DNA of 64,000 nucleotides from Paragordius varius. Taxonomy: Eukaryota > Nematomorpha. The position numbers and the translations under genes are program-made. Location of the stretch: the NCBI GenBank assembly GCA_964247055.1, contig OZ176056.1, positions 6,572,001-6,636,000 on the forward strand, read 5' to 3'. The first letter of the stretch is position 1. Every line of letters starts with the position of its first letter. Below the pieces are notes generated by a model that ran no database searches, was not told the origin of the DNA, and was given only the letters and a program-made list of their open reading frames with translations. This document shows, one piece after another, positions 31,806 through 42,340 of the stretch.

Positions 31806-32800
31806 TAATGTATTCTTATCATGGTGCTTTTGGTTTCTTACGAGTCATGTAAGAAAGTTATTATCATTTTTATAGTAACTCTCCATATCAGAAAATGGCA
31901 AAATTTGTGCAAAGTTTTTTAAACAAATTTATTTTAATGAAAGCCAAATGACTCATTTCAAAAAAATTATTTAAATAAATCAATCATAAAATACCAATTG
32001 AAATTGGCTTCATTAATTTAAGAGTGCAAAAAAGCCGAAATTGCGATAAAAAGTATAAATATATATTAGATTTTGATATCAACTAAAAATATTATTTAAA
32101 AAATGTATATTTTTTTCATAAATTTCATTTTTAACAAAAAAAAATGTTGAAACGTACTACATACTATTTTAAGGCATGATAAAAATGTAAAAACGCTTTA
32201 AGAAATTATAAAAACCTTTTTGCTATTTAATTCTAGGCTGCTGAACATTATAGATTCCGAATTTTAATATAAAGGTTCTTTGATATAAAAAATTTGGGAA
32301 TTTGTAAAAAAAACACAAATATTTAACATACATTTGCACACCAAAATACTTAAGCAAAACTCTAAGGTCATTGATAAAGAAAAAGTACTCTATAATATTT
32401 AAAGCCTTTTAAACCATTTATATTATGCCTGAAAATAGAACGAAGCATGCTTCAACAAAATTTAAAATTTTTTTTTTTATATTTTTAGTTGATATCAAAA
32501 TTTAGCACATAATTAAATTTTTATATCGTGTTTATTTAAAAAACTTACCCATTTTAGAGAAGCGAAAAAATTTGGGCCTTTCGGAATCCACATCTAAAGT
32601 ATGAATTAAAAATTATAGTTTGTCTTTTTATAGATAGTATACGTTGTATTTTAGGGGTATTTTTGGACATTTATCTTTCAAAAAAAATACAAATATGTGC
32701 GGAAATATTGCCATTTGGAGCACTTTCCACAAAAGTTTAGATAACTTTTTTAAATCACTCGTAAGGGTCCAAACCAAAAGCACCATGATAATACTAATAC
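31806..32800. mobile_element. Non-autonomous TIR element, ATCATGGTGCTTTTGGTTT ends
   Basis: A ~990-bp element bounded by TTATCATGGTGCTTTTGGTT and AACCAAAAGCACCATGATAA. A further matching block CTTACGAGT / ACTCGTAAG lies inside. A second inverted pair is TTGATATCAACTAAAAATAT near 32,075 and ATATTTTTAGTTGATATCAA near 32,480. No transposase ORF. A diverged relative lies near 9.8 kb. Begins only ~10 bp after foldback element 1. Confidence 0.8.
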
Positions 32801-32926
32801 ATAAAACTATCTGAATATATATAGATATTATACATCAGGATAATTTTTGTGAACACTGTTAGTATTCGTTATTGTATAATACAATAAACTATACTTTTTC
32901 ATTTGATGAAGTGTAAAGATATAAAC

Positions 32927-33455
32927 CAGGGCTTCTTAAACTTTTGTAATTCCCTACCCCATTTATGATTACGTTTTTCTTAACGACTTCAAAAAATATA
33001 AAAGTAAAATCCGATATATTTAACTGGCTTGTGGTAAATCCAACAATGTACGAGTATAAATGGAATTTTTTTTAAACTGACTGATTCGAAATAACATGCA
33101 TTTCGTCACAATCATACAATGGCTAAATAAAAATCACGAAATGTTTATATAGTTTCTTCGAAATAACACTTAGAAATATTGTTGATAATATTTATCAAGA
33201 TTATTTTGGTTTTAAGAGATTGACAAAAATAAATCTTCATTTTATATAAATTTTTATAACACCTTCTGATTCATAGTAAAATTTATACAAGATATTATAA
33301 TGATCGGAATAGAAATGCTGGAATAAACAGACTTTCCTAACCAGAAGATTTTATTATATATTATATGATGATGTTCTTTTTCTTTATAACAATAATTTTA
33401 CAAGTTAAAAAACATTTTTTGTTTGAGGTCGCGACCTATAGTTTAAGAAGCCATG
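32927..33455. mobile_element. hAT-type MITE, CAGGGCTTCTTAAACTT ends
   Basis: 529 bp from CAGGGCTTCTTAAACTTTTG to GTTTAAGAAGCCATG. Flanked by a perfect 8-bp target duplication ATATAAAC (32919-32926 and 33456-33463). Near the right end lies the palindrome GGTCGCGACC. It has the backbone of the element at 38,372 but no tandem array inside. No transposase. Confidence 0.92.
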
Positions 33456-33463
33456 ATATAAAC

Positions 33464-34332
33464 AACAAACCTAAAAATCATTTTTTGAAGCGATTTGTGG
33501 AGCCCCATTCAAATCAATGATTTTTTACTCACTTATTAGGCACAATTTTTTAAAACTAGCTTTTAACCGTAGTTTTTGCAAAATAAGTCCTTAATAATAA
33601 ATATTTAATGCAATTTATCGAGAAACCTAATTGATCATATCAATTAAATATGTTATAGGTATTTTCCATATAAAAACTAAAATTGTAGTCAAGCGTTTAT
33701 TCAATAGTTATATAGCTTTAAGTATCTAAAATTCACCAAAAAAAATAAATGTGGTTTTAATTTTTTTAATTTTTTCTAATTTGAAACCCAATGAATGAAA
33801 TATTAGTTGTTTTTTGTGTGAAGATTCACTAATTAATAAGCTGTAAGATTTATGGTAAATGACTTATGTCATTAACATTTCGGCTCCCTATAAAACCTAT
33901 TACTAAATTGGTTATAGACATTTCCCGTAAAAGTTAAGTATATACCTGAATGCTTTTTAAAGAACCCATATTTGGATCACATTCTATTAAATAAGCCACC
34001 ATACAGAATAATATAATGTGGCTTGGAAGCCAGTCAGAAATTGCATGACACTATTGTATTAAAGAAGGTATTAGAATTATAAAGATAGAGGTTAACTTAG
34101 TTCAATGTCTATGATTAATGCACATTTAAACATTTTTAAATTCTGTTCAGAGCTAAATGATATATCGTTTCATGATAAATGTCAGCTAAGACACAGCTAA
34201 TTAAGATTTTATTAATTTTAGATAAAAGCATATTTTATCTATAATTATTAAAAAAATCTAATAAACAACAAGACGTAATGGTTTACATTTTCTCTTTAGA
34301 CACCAAGTACCAAATCACATTCTATTTTACAG
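33464..34332. other. AT-rich spacer, nothing recognised
   Basis: About 870 bp without coding or repeat structure that I can support. Confidence 0.55.
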
Positions 34333-34502
34333 TGAGTAAGTATACACTGCTAGAAAGTTATTGATTATTGCCAAATAGCCAATAGAACAAAGGGCACTAT
34401 TTTGGTTTATAATTATTTTTTTACTATTATTAGATAATAATTCTCTTTGCTGCATATGCTATTTGGATATAATTAATAACTTTCTAGATATATACTTACT
34501 CA
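34333..34502. mobile_element. Small palindromic MITE, TGAGTAAGTATA ends
   Basis: 170 bp with ~45-bp near-perfect terminal inverted repeats: TGAGTAAGTATACACTGCTA..GAAAGTTATTGATTAT at left, and TGAGTAAGTATATATCTAGA..AAGTTATTAATTAT when the right end is reversed. No coding capacity and no relative elsewhere in the window. Confidence 0.82.
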
Positions 34503-35790
34503 TCCTTTATAAGCTTTGTTGCAAGCTTTAAGAGGAGGAATTTTCAACGAAATCTGTGATTTAACAATGTATCAATTCTTTATTGATTAAATTTAAAATG
34601 TAGCCTATATTGCTGTTGGCCGCCTTGTTTGTCTTATACAATCTATGTTTTAACCAATATCTTTAAATAATCTGAATTCCGATCAATTTATGCATCTTTT
34701 TTAAATTGTCGAAAAAACTATTTCATTTATAAATTATTCTGATATAGTGTAAATTAATTTTTAATTTAAATATTAATAAAATAATGAGCAGTGCCAAATT
34801 ATGAATAAATAAACTAGAATTTCAAACACTGAAAGATGCCAATACCCTTACATTTATTGATTTCATTATTGTTAATGATGCTAAAAAATAATAAACTAGG
34901 AACCACAGGGTCGGTTTAAAAAGGTGACTTTATTCTCCTTGTATATTTAAAAATATAATCCTTCGCGAAAAATATTTAATTAGCTTATTATGACCAACGA
35001 CTACTTTTTAATTATGTTGCATTTTTTTGAAAAAAGGATCATAACTGTAATAAAACATTTAGCTAAATAATTATCATTGAACTTGCCGTTTTTGCGCGCA
35101 TAACCTTTTAATATGCAGTATCGGATAGATATGTTTATGATAATTAAAATTTTTGATTAAAAATGCGGGGAAACGTAAACCAGATCACAAAGGTGTGAGA
35201 TGATAATATATAAAATTTTTTGCAGTGCAGTAATGATGATAAAAAGAGTGACCTTGGAACCTTTAATTAACTAAATATGTATGTGTAATTTTCATACTTA
35301 TGGAAATTTATCTGAGATTAAATTGTATTAATATTAATAAATTTCCAATGTAAAAAATATTTTTATATCGAATAATTTATAAACGAAAACGCCTTTTGTT
35401 GAATATAAGAATTATATTTTTTTTGAAATTCGATATTGACATGATTTATCAATTTACGTTATATTCATATATTTATATTGAATTTCTCACACTTGTGTTA
35501 TCATACTCTTGGATATTAAAGTATTTTCCAGTTTTCTAATAAACTACCATATTGTTTGTATTTTAATGCTGGTGGTAATGGATATCCCCAAACATAAAAA
35601 ATCAATTATGGCCTATAATATTGCAATTTCGGTTGGTTATAGTAAAATAATTATTTAATTAAGTTCCTAAAGGAATCACGAAAAGTTTTAAAGTCTTTAA
35701 ATATTTCGTCAAATAATTGTTTATTTGAGTTGAAAAATTCATGTTAAAAAACATACTCTAATTAGAGGTCAATAATGTAATTATACCATC
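34503..35790. other. AT-rich spacer, nothing recognised
   Basis: About 1.3 kb between a MITE and a mariner remnant. No ORF or repeat of note. Confidence 0.5.
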
Positions 35791-36760
35791 ATCATAAGTC
35801 ATAAGTTTTCGTTTTCAATAAAAAATAGTTTTTAAAGGACATCAGTTATTTATTTTATTTAAAATATTGTACATCGGCTTCTACACATTTCGCCCATCTC
35901 TCAGGCATTATGAATGCCGTTACAGAAAAAATAATTGTTTTGCGGCAAACCATTATTAATCCATTTTCCAACGCATCTTCGAAGTTATTGAAGTGCCGCT
36001 TAGAGGTATGCTCCATTAAAAGCAGTACTAGTCAGATGGCGCCAGGTCAGGAGAGTTCAAGAGATGCGCAAAATACGCGCGATTTCAAGGTCTTTCATTG
36101 TTTTTGCGTTGAGACATTCTCATGTAATAAATTTTTTTCCATGTTTTACCGCTCATTCCGTTTGGTTTACAATTAATGCTAATCAGGTATTTGGTAGCGC
36201 CATTTCTGTATATTGACAATTTTCCAAAAAGTCAAGTTTTTCCCGCTTTGGTCGCATCAGACACAGGGTGCGGCCTTCTTACCGACGCGATTTGGCATTG
36301 TTGATGTTGGATCGGCTGGGCAAGAGAAAATTTACGATTTTTCCGCTTTGTGTTTTAAAATAAGGCCATTTTTACCCGTCCCAATGCAGATTTCCTAGTC
36401 ACTTCAATTTGACGTTAATTCAAATTGTTAAACCTATTTACCAAGTTTATAAGTCCGTTCGTTTCGTTGCTCGTATCGATTTGTGATCCATGTAACGCTT
36501 GTGCCAATAGCCATTATTGGGCCATCATGGAATAAATCTTGCATTTGATCGTTTCTCAGTGGTATAATGTACCAGAGCGCCTACACCTTTCGTATGAAAT
36601 CATTAATATTCGAAACCATGTTTTACATGTGTGAAATTCCCCTCTCTGAAGCTCAATGCGTTACGGGTGGGTAGGGAATGCCTTGACGGCAAGTGGCCAA
36701 CGATCTTCCGACGCTACACCCTTTACTTGTTTACATGTGTTAAATCGATAGAGCATTTTC
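35790..36760 (-). mobile_element. Mariner-type DNA transposon remnant 1
   Basis: Reverse strand. The end of a mariner transposase is clear: PERWAKCVEADVQYF just before the stop, preceded by DLAPSD (the D of the DD34D triad region). Upstream pieces are scrambled by frameshifts and stops, so it is dead. The 3' end carries AAAACTTATGA, also present after the second copy near 46,750. The 5' limit is uncertain. Confidence 0.75.
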
Positions 36761-37315
36761 ATCATATGTTTTAACTAACAAAGATAACCTTAAACATTTC
36801 TCTGATGACAATGCGTGCCGCAAAATTTTTTTTTCAGCCATAAAATTTGACTTGATTATTAAATGATGAAAGTAAGACAATAGTGTTTGGTGAACTCAAC
36901 TTGTGTCTGCCCGTGGCTTAATGTCAGACAAATGAGGTCTGTATAATCGTCGGTGTACTTTTCGCTGACGGTATATTTTTGTAAAATACTGTATGTGGTT
37001 GTTTTTTAATAAACATAATTTATGTGTATTTAAGTTTTAAACAAGTCTTTCTTCTCGAATGTGGAGATGATTAAAAAGGGATTTAAGGTACTGTGAACAG
37101 ATGAATAAATTTAATTTGCCCCTGGTTCGATTGAAACTATATACAAAGCACGTTATAAAATATATATTACTTTAATAATTAACACTAGAATTAAAAACAT
37201 ATTTCGAGATGTTTAGTAAATTAGGATAAAATTGTCCAAATGTTAGATTAAAAATTTGAAATTTTTTTAATGGAGAAAAAACTATCAATTATCTGATTTT
37301 TCGTGATGGTTTTTA

Positions 37316-37471
37316 TGGAACGGCATCGATATTTTTGATTCCATCTTAGGGACGCGTAATAGGGCACAGCATTTTCGTAGGGTCATTTCGGATTGTAACT
37401 TAAAAGATCGTATTCCATGGCAAGATATTGAAAATACAGAAATTAATGAATATTTTTATATAATATCATAA
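37316..37471 (+). pseudogene. Unidentified 51-codon open stretch
   Basis: Reads GIDIFDSILGTRNRAQHFRR then VISDCNLKDRIPWQDIENTE to a stop. Composition is normal for a folded protein and unlike the AT-driven chance ORFs around it. I do not recognise the family. No start codon; could be a fragment of a transposase or a decayed exon. Confidence 0.3.
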
Positions 37472-37770
37472 ATTGTTATTTATACTATCTCCTTGTGTAT
37501 AGGAGATATATTTATTCACAGAGGGATAGTATCGATATTAAAAAAATCAGGACGCAGTGGAAGTTTAGGGAAAAACCCGATTTATAGTCGACTATTTTTG
37601 TTTTAAACAGTATCGCATATTTTTAAAAAATTAAGTCAATGATAAATATTCGGAAAAAAATATGGCAATAATTTTAAATACTATAATGTATTGATAAGCT
37701 TAAATATATATTTTCAAGATTTTTATTCTAAAAATTGTTCAACAATTAAAAAACAGCTGTCACTGTTAAC

Positions 37771-38371
37771 ACTTCTATTCGAATTGGGATATCTAAATAC
37801 CCCAGACTGAACTTAATTGTTATTTAAAAAAGCTACTGAGAAACGTTGCCAATTTAAAATTGCGTCTATCTAATATCAGTTGGGTATAATTTATTATAAC
37901 ACAATAATGGGAAAACACAGTAATGCCATGGACTTAAAGAAGTTGTTGTTTATATAGGTTATATTTAATTCCGAGAAATATATACGGATCTTATTATATA
38001 TTTTTATCGTGCATTAACATATACAAATTTCTGAGATGAGTGTGCATTTATAAAACAGTCACGTAGTCTAAAACTTGTCACGTAGTATATAACATGTCAC
38101 GTAAAATATTAATACAGAAAAGTATTATAAGTATGCATTGAATAGCAAAGCAATATATAAAATAGAGTTATGTTTTGTTTCATATTATATAACATCATAT
38201 CCCTATCCTATAAATTTTTTTATAAATAAGCGAAATTATCTTAATAAATAGTTTTGAAAAAATTTCCATATCAAACTACTTCACCATTTTTATTTTACAA
38301 TATATTTTTAAAATATTGGGGTTTTTGATTCTAACGCTAAAATCAAAGCAATTTTTTAATATCACATATGA
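37771..38371. mobile_element. MITE copy, CAAATTGGGG family, left part (split by a later insertion)
   Basis: Begins CTATTCGAATTGGGATATCT and ACCCCAGACTG. The middle matches the copy at 3,171 (CACCATTTTTATTTTACAAT). Interrupted at 38,371 by a hAT-type element; the rest resumes at 40,672. It also contains a ~350-bp stretch not shared with the 3-kb copy, including the 19-bp repeats at 38,058. Confidence 0.78.
38058..38110. repeat. Three 19-bp tandem repeats with GTCACGTA
   Basis: GTCACGTA occurs at 38058, 38077 and 38096, exactly 19 bp apart, in units like GTCACGTAGTATATAACAT. Confidence 0.85.
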
Positions 38372-38639
38372 CAGGGCTAACTTTTTTAATTCCCGACCCC
38401 ATTTATGATAGCGAGTTTCTTAACGCAACAATTCGAAAAACTCTTAGAAATTTTGGTGATAATATTTATCAGGATTATTTCGGTTTTAAGAGATTGCCAA
38501 AAACAAATCTACATTTTTTTTAAATTTTTATAACATCTTCTGCATAGATTATACAAGATATTATAATGATCGGTGGTCCCTTATTAAAGGAAAGAATGAT
38601 ATTATACAAATTCCCAAATGTGTTTAACTGAACTCTTAT

Positions 38640-40200
38640 GGCTTCTTATTTTTTTTAAAAATTAATATCAAAACCACGCCATTTTTGTATGGCATCTCAG
38701 TTTTAAACCGGTAGGCCCCTACCCAACCTATTTGGAAAAAGCGCTGAGTTAAATTCTTTGCTTTTATAGGGTAAATATTTGGAATCATCTTTGATACCAT
38801 CGTCTCATGGGTTTTCGAAAAAATACCTCAACACTAAATTATCCTTATATGATGGCGAATTTTTAGGGCACAAGGGTCCTAAATTAACGGCTTATAAAAA
38901 AAACGCCTGATTTTTTTACCTAATTACGGATAATACAAGCTTTTAATGAGCTCATATGGCATAAATCTTCTGTAAATTAGCTCCAAAACAAAGCCATTTC
39001 TATATAGTGGCGCAGTTTTTGGCGGGTGCTCTTAAGAGCAGGTATAAAAAAGCGCTGGTTAATTTGCCCTCATATGGGGAATATTTGGAATTATCATGAA
39101 ATTCAATGTTATTAGACTCATAGGTTTTCTGAAATTTGGCTCCAAAATCATGCTATATCGAGATAGTGACGCAGTTTTTCGCGGGTCGTTTCAAACCATG
39201 GGCGAAACAAAAAAAAGCTCGATTTATTTTTTGCCTTAATTCGGGTAATACCTGTAATCATGATTGATTCCATATGCTCTCGTAGTACTCCAAAACCAAG
39301 AGGTCATTCTATTGTGGCGCATCTTTCAGGACAAGGGCCTAATTAAGGGGTAATTTATAAAACCACTCTACCCAAATTTTTGCCTTTTTAGGATAATATT
39401 TCAAGTCCTTATTGAACTCATATGGCCTGATAAGTGTTTTAAAATTTGCCTCCAAAGTCACGCTGTATCGATATGATGGCGCAGTTGTTGGCGGGAAACC
39501 CCTACCCAGAGGCCAATATAAAAAAGACGTTCGTAAAAAATTTTGCCTTCTGGAATCATCATTCATTTCATATGTCTTAAAGTTTATGAAAGAATGGCTT
39601 TAAAACTAAAATAGTTCAATGATAGCGCAAGGGCTTAAAGTGCCTATTTAACCGCTAATTTAAAAAAACCGCTAGACCTAAATTTTTGCCTTTTTACGGG
39701 TAATATTTTAAGCCCTATGGCCTGATAGGTTTTCTGAAAATTGACTCCTAAACAACGCAATTTTGATATGGTGGCGCAGTTGTAGGCGGGTAGCTCCCTG
39801 CCCAGAGGCTTATACAAAAAGAGCGCTTGATTAAAATTTTTGCCTTTTAATGGAGAATACATGGAATCATGATTGATTCAATATGCTCTCATTAGTTTTT
39901 GGAAAAATTGCCTCAAAACCAAAAAACCATTCTAGGGTGGTGCATTTTTCAGGGCCTGAAGGGCCTAATTAACGGCTAATATTAAAAAACCGCACGTCTT
40001 AAATTTTTGCCTTGTTGCGGATAATATTTTAAGCAGTTATTGAACTCATATGGCCTGATAGGTTTTCTGGAATTTAGCCCCAAAGGCACGCTATTTAGAT
40101 ATGACGGGTCAGTTTTTAGCGGGTATGTCCCTACCCAGCAGCTATCATCGAAGAAACGCTTTAAAATTTTTGCCTTTTAACAGGGAATACTTGGATTTTA
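38640..40200. repeat. Tandem array of ~157-bp monomers, alternating A and B types
   Basis: Landmarks of the GGCGCA(G/T) type recur near 38852, 39009, 39167, 39315, 39477, 39622, 39773, 39939 and 40105, a step of about 145-166 bp. A-type monomers contain GTTTTTGGCGGGTANNNCCC and CTACCCAGAGGC. B-type monomers contain AGGGCCTAATTAACGGCTAA. From 39167 on the order is A,B,A,B,A,B,A, a two-monomer unit of ~310 bp. About ten monomers, well diverged. Confidence 0.85.
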
Positions 40201-40204
40201 CGGT

Positions 40205-40575
40205 CTCATACTTTGGGCGAAAAATAGTTTCAAAAAATTATTTTTGTGGACATTTTTTGAAAAAATTGTCATTTTACGGGGGGAGCGGGTAAAAAGAGTG
40301 CCTAAATTGAAAAAGCAATCGGTCTATGTTCGGCGCAATCGAAAGTAAGTAAACAAAAATCATATTTGAAATTGAATGGTCCAACGTCTCAAAGACACGA
40401 TTTTTGTGGACTTCAAAAAAAACCGTTTTTTACACGGGATGGGCCCGAACTGGGGCATAATTAAAAAAAGAGCGAAGCTATTGTCGGGGCATTCGCTAAT
40501 TAATAAATTTTTTGACATTTGGATGAATGGATTTACCGGTTTTCCGGAAACATATCACCAAGCCATATTTTCTAT
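40205..40575. repeat. C-type modules at the right end of the array
   Basis: Two ~180-bp modules with GATTTTTGTGGACTTC, GGGAGCGGGTAAAAAGAG, TCGGGGCATTCGCTAATTAA and CGGTTTTCCGGAAA. The same modules occur near 19.0 and 47.5-47.8 kb, linking the three loci. Confidence 0.65.
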
Positions 40576-40671
40576 TTTTATAAATATATATATAAAAAAC
40601 ATTTTTTGTTAAATTTTAATTTTAACACTCGCGACCCCTTGAAGTCGCGACCCATAGCTTAACAAGCCCTG

Positions 40672-40940
40672 ACATATGACATTGAACAGAAAAGTGGTTT
40701 ATTTTGCATTCAATATTTAAACATGTCATGTTGTCCAAATTTTTGCCTTCGGGTTTATCCATAATATAAGTATTATCAAGTTTTTTTAAATTTTTTTATT
40801 TCTCGGTGAATCAATGTTATATAAGTGCAAACTTTCTAAATGATTTCAATTTGTTTTCCATATTTTTTTAAAATATTTGATATTAAAGAGGTCTGGGGTC
40901 CTAAAAGACGCCAATTTGAATCGGAATACTGAAATGAATT
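40672..40940. mobile_element. MITE copy, CAAATTGGGG family, right part
   Basis: Resumes after the hAT-type insertion: AACAGAAAAGTGGTTTATTT, ACATGTCATGTTGTCCAAAT, CGCCAATTTGAATCGG and CTGAAATGAATT at the end. Together with 37,771-38,371 it is one old MITE. Confidence 0.8.
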
Positions 40941-42340
40941 TATTGTCAAAAAGATAGATAATTTACATTTTACCATAAAGTTGCCCCACTATGATATATA
41001 ATGATTTCACAATAGCGGTATTTTACATAGATTTATTATTATTAAAACCATAGTTAGGATGTTCGAAAGCTAAAATTAATTATAGTTGTAAACCATCTAT
41101 TTAAATTTTTTTCGGCTTTATTCCTTTAAAGAGCGTTTCAGGGGTCGTATATATGTTTATACTTATCACAAAAGAAAATAAATTATTTTATATTGAGCCA
41201 ATATTTTCGCAAATACTGATATACCACCTACCTTACTTGGAGTTTATTTCGGAATGATAGCGAAGGTAAAAACATAGAAGTTGATACAAATCTCTAATAT
41301 CAGCTGTTTAGAATTTAGCCCGATTATAGCGTTTGACCTCCATTTTTTCAAAAAATTTAACAGACTGTCATTATATATCTAAAAATTTTAGTAAATGCCA
41401 CTTGTAGTGAAAGAGGCGTTAAGTCCTTGTTCTGTCCTCATTCACATAATGAATTCGAACCAAAACCTTAAGTTGGATAATGGATTTAATCAAAGGTGTA
41501 TGCCTGTGTTTATTATATATAAAAAATGTGTCGAAACTCTATCAAAACGAGTCTTACACCACAATTGTAAACACTGTCCCCTTATCAAATTTCGATTCTA
41601 GGCCATTATCAAAATTGTGAAATATATAAATGAATTATTTTATATGAAATGTTGGCTTTGAGGCAAGGTAAATGTACGACCCATTCAAAGAAAATAGGCT
41701 TTTTACTTTAAATTCAAATAGCTTTGTGTAAATAATTTTTGATAATACAATGCATTATTGTCTAGAGGTGTTTTGATATAGAATAACGGGTCAGGGTAAT
41801 ACTGCCTATAAGGTCATTATTTCTTTTATAGGAAGGTAACTGATTTCAATAATTCTATTCAATTATTTCTCTATATAGTATATCAAATGATTAATTAATT
41901 TTGTATTAATAAAACAGTAATAGACTTATCTACCATTTCCTCTAAAAATATACTAAGTTTATCACCCTTATACTTCATTTTTGAAATAATATTTTTCGTT
42001 TTCTCCGAATTCGATTTAAACAATTTCAATTTTTAAATTACGAGACATACAATCTATTCCCTATCACGCATAGCTGTAAATGCAAGATGATATATTTGAT
42101 AAAATCAAAATTATGGTTCCAAAGTAATAATCACTCAAATTATTGCTGGGAAAAATCGACCCAATCGTACGTTGTAGATTGATTAGTGTTGTTTATAGGG
42201 GTTATAGGCCAATCAGCTAGGCATATTTTAGAATGTTAAACCGATGATCGATGCGCAAGTCCATTAGGCGTATAAATAGGGGTTGCATATGCATGAATTC
42301 TTTTTTATTTTAATTAGTATGATATATAGATGGTTTTTAT
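40941..42340. other. Spacer with a short dispersed repeat
   Basis: 1.4 kb without recognised genes. About 80 bp near 41,310 (TAATATCAGCTGTTTAGAAT, GACCTCCATTTT) recurs in diverged form near 47,090 (TTAATAGTCAGCTGTTTAG, GACCTCAAATTTT). Confidence 0.5.

Larger units (their letters stand above)
38372..40671. mobile_element. hAT-type element carrying a tandem array
   Basis: 2,300 bp from CAGGGCTAACTTTTTTAATT to AGCTTAACAAGCCCTG, with a perfect 8-bp target duplication ACATATGA (38364-38371 and 40672-40679). The first ~200 bp and last ~85 bp match the array-less 529-bp element at 32,927 (CCCCATTTATGA, GATAATATTTATCA, ATAATGATCGG; GTCGCGACCCATAG at the end). The interior is an alternating A/B array followed by a related C-type module. 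No transposase. Confidence 0.9.

Noticed and set aside
38640-40200. Regular repeats as a CRISPR array
   Set aside because: Monomers are ~157 bp, diverged and without unique spacers, in a eukaryotic genome.
39339-40612. Several 60-80-codon ORFs across the tandem array
   Set aside because: They change from monomer to monomer and do not follow a shared frame; the array is not coding.
41395-41601. 68-codon ORF MPLVVKEALSPC...
   Set aside because: No splice context, no recognised family and no repeat; likely chance.
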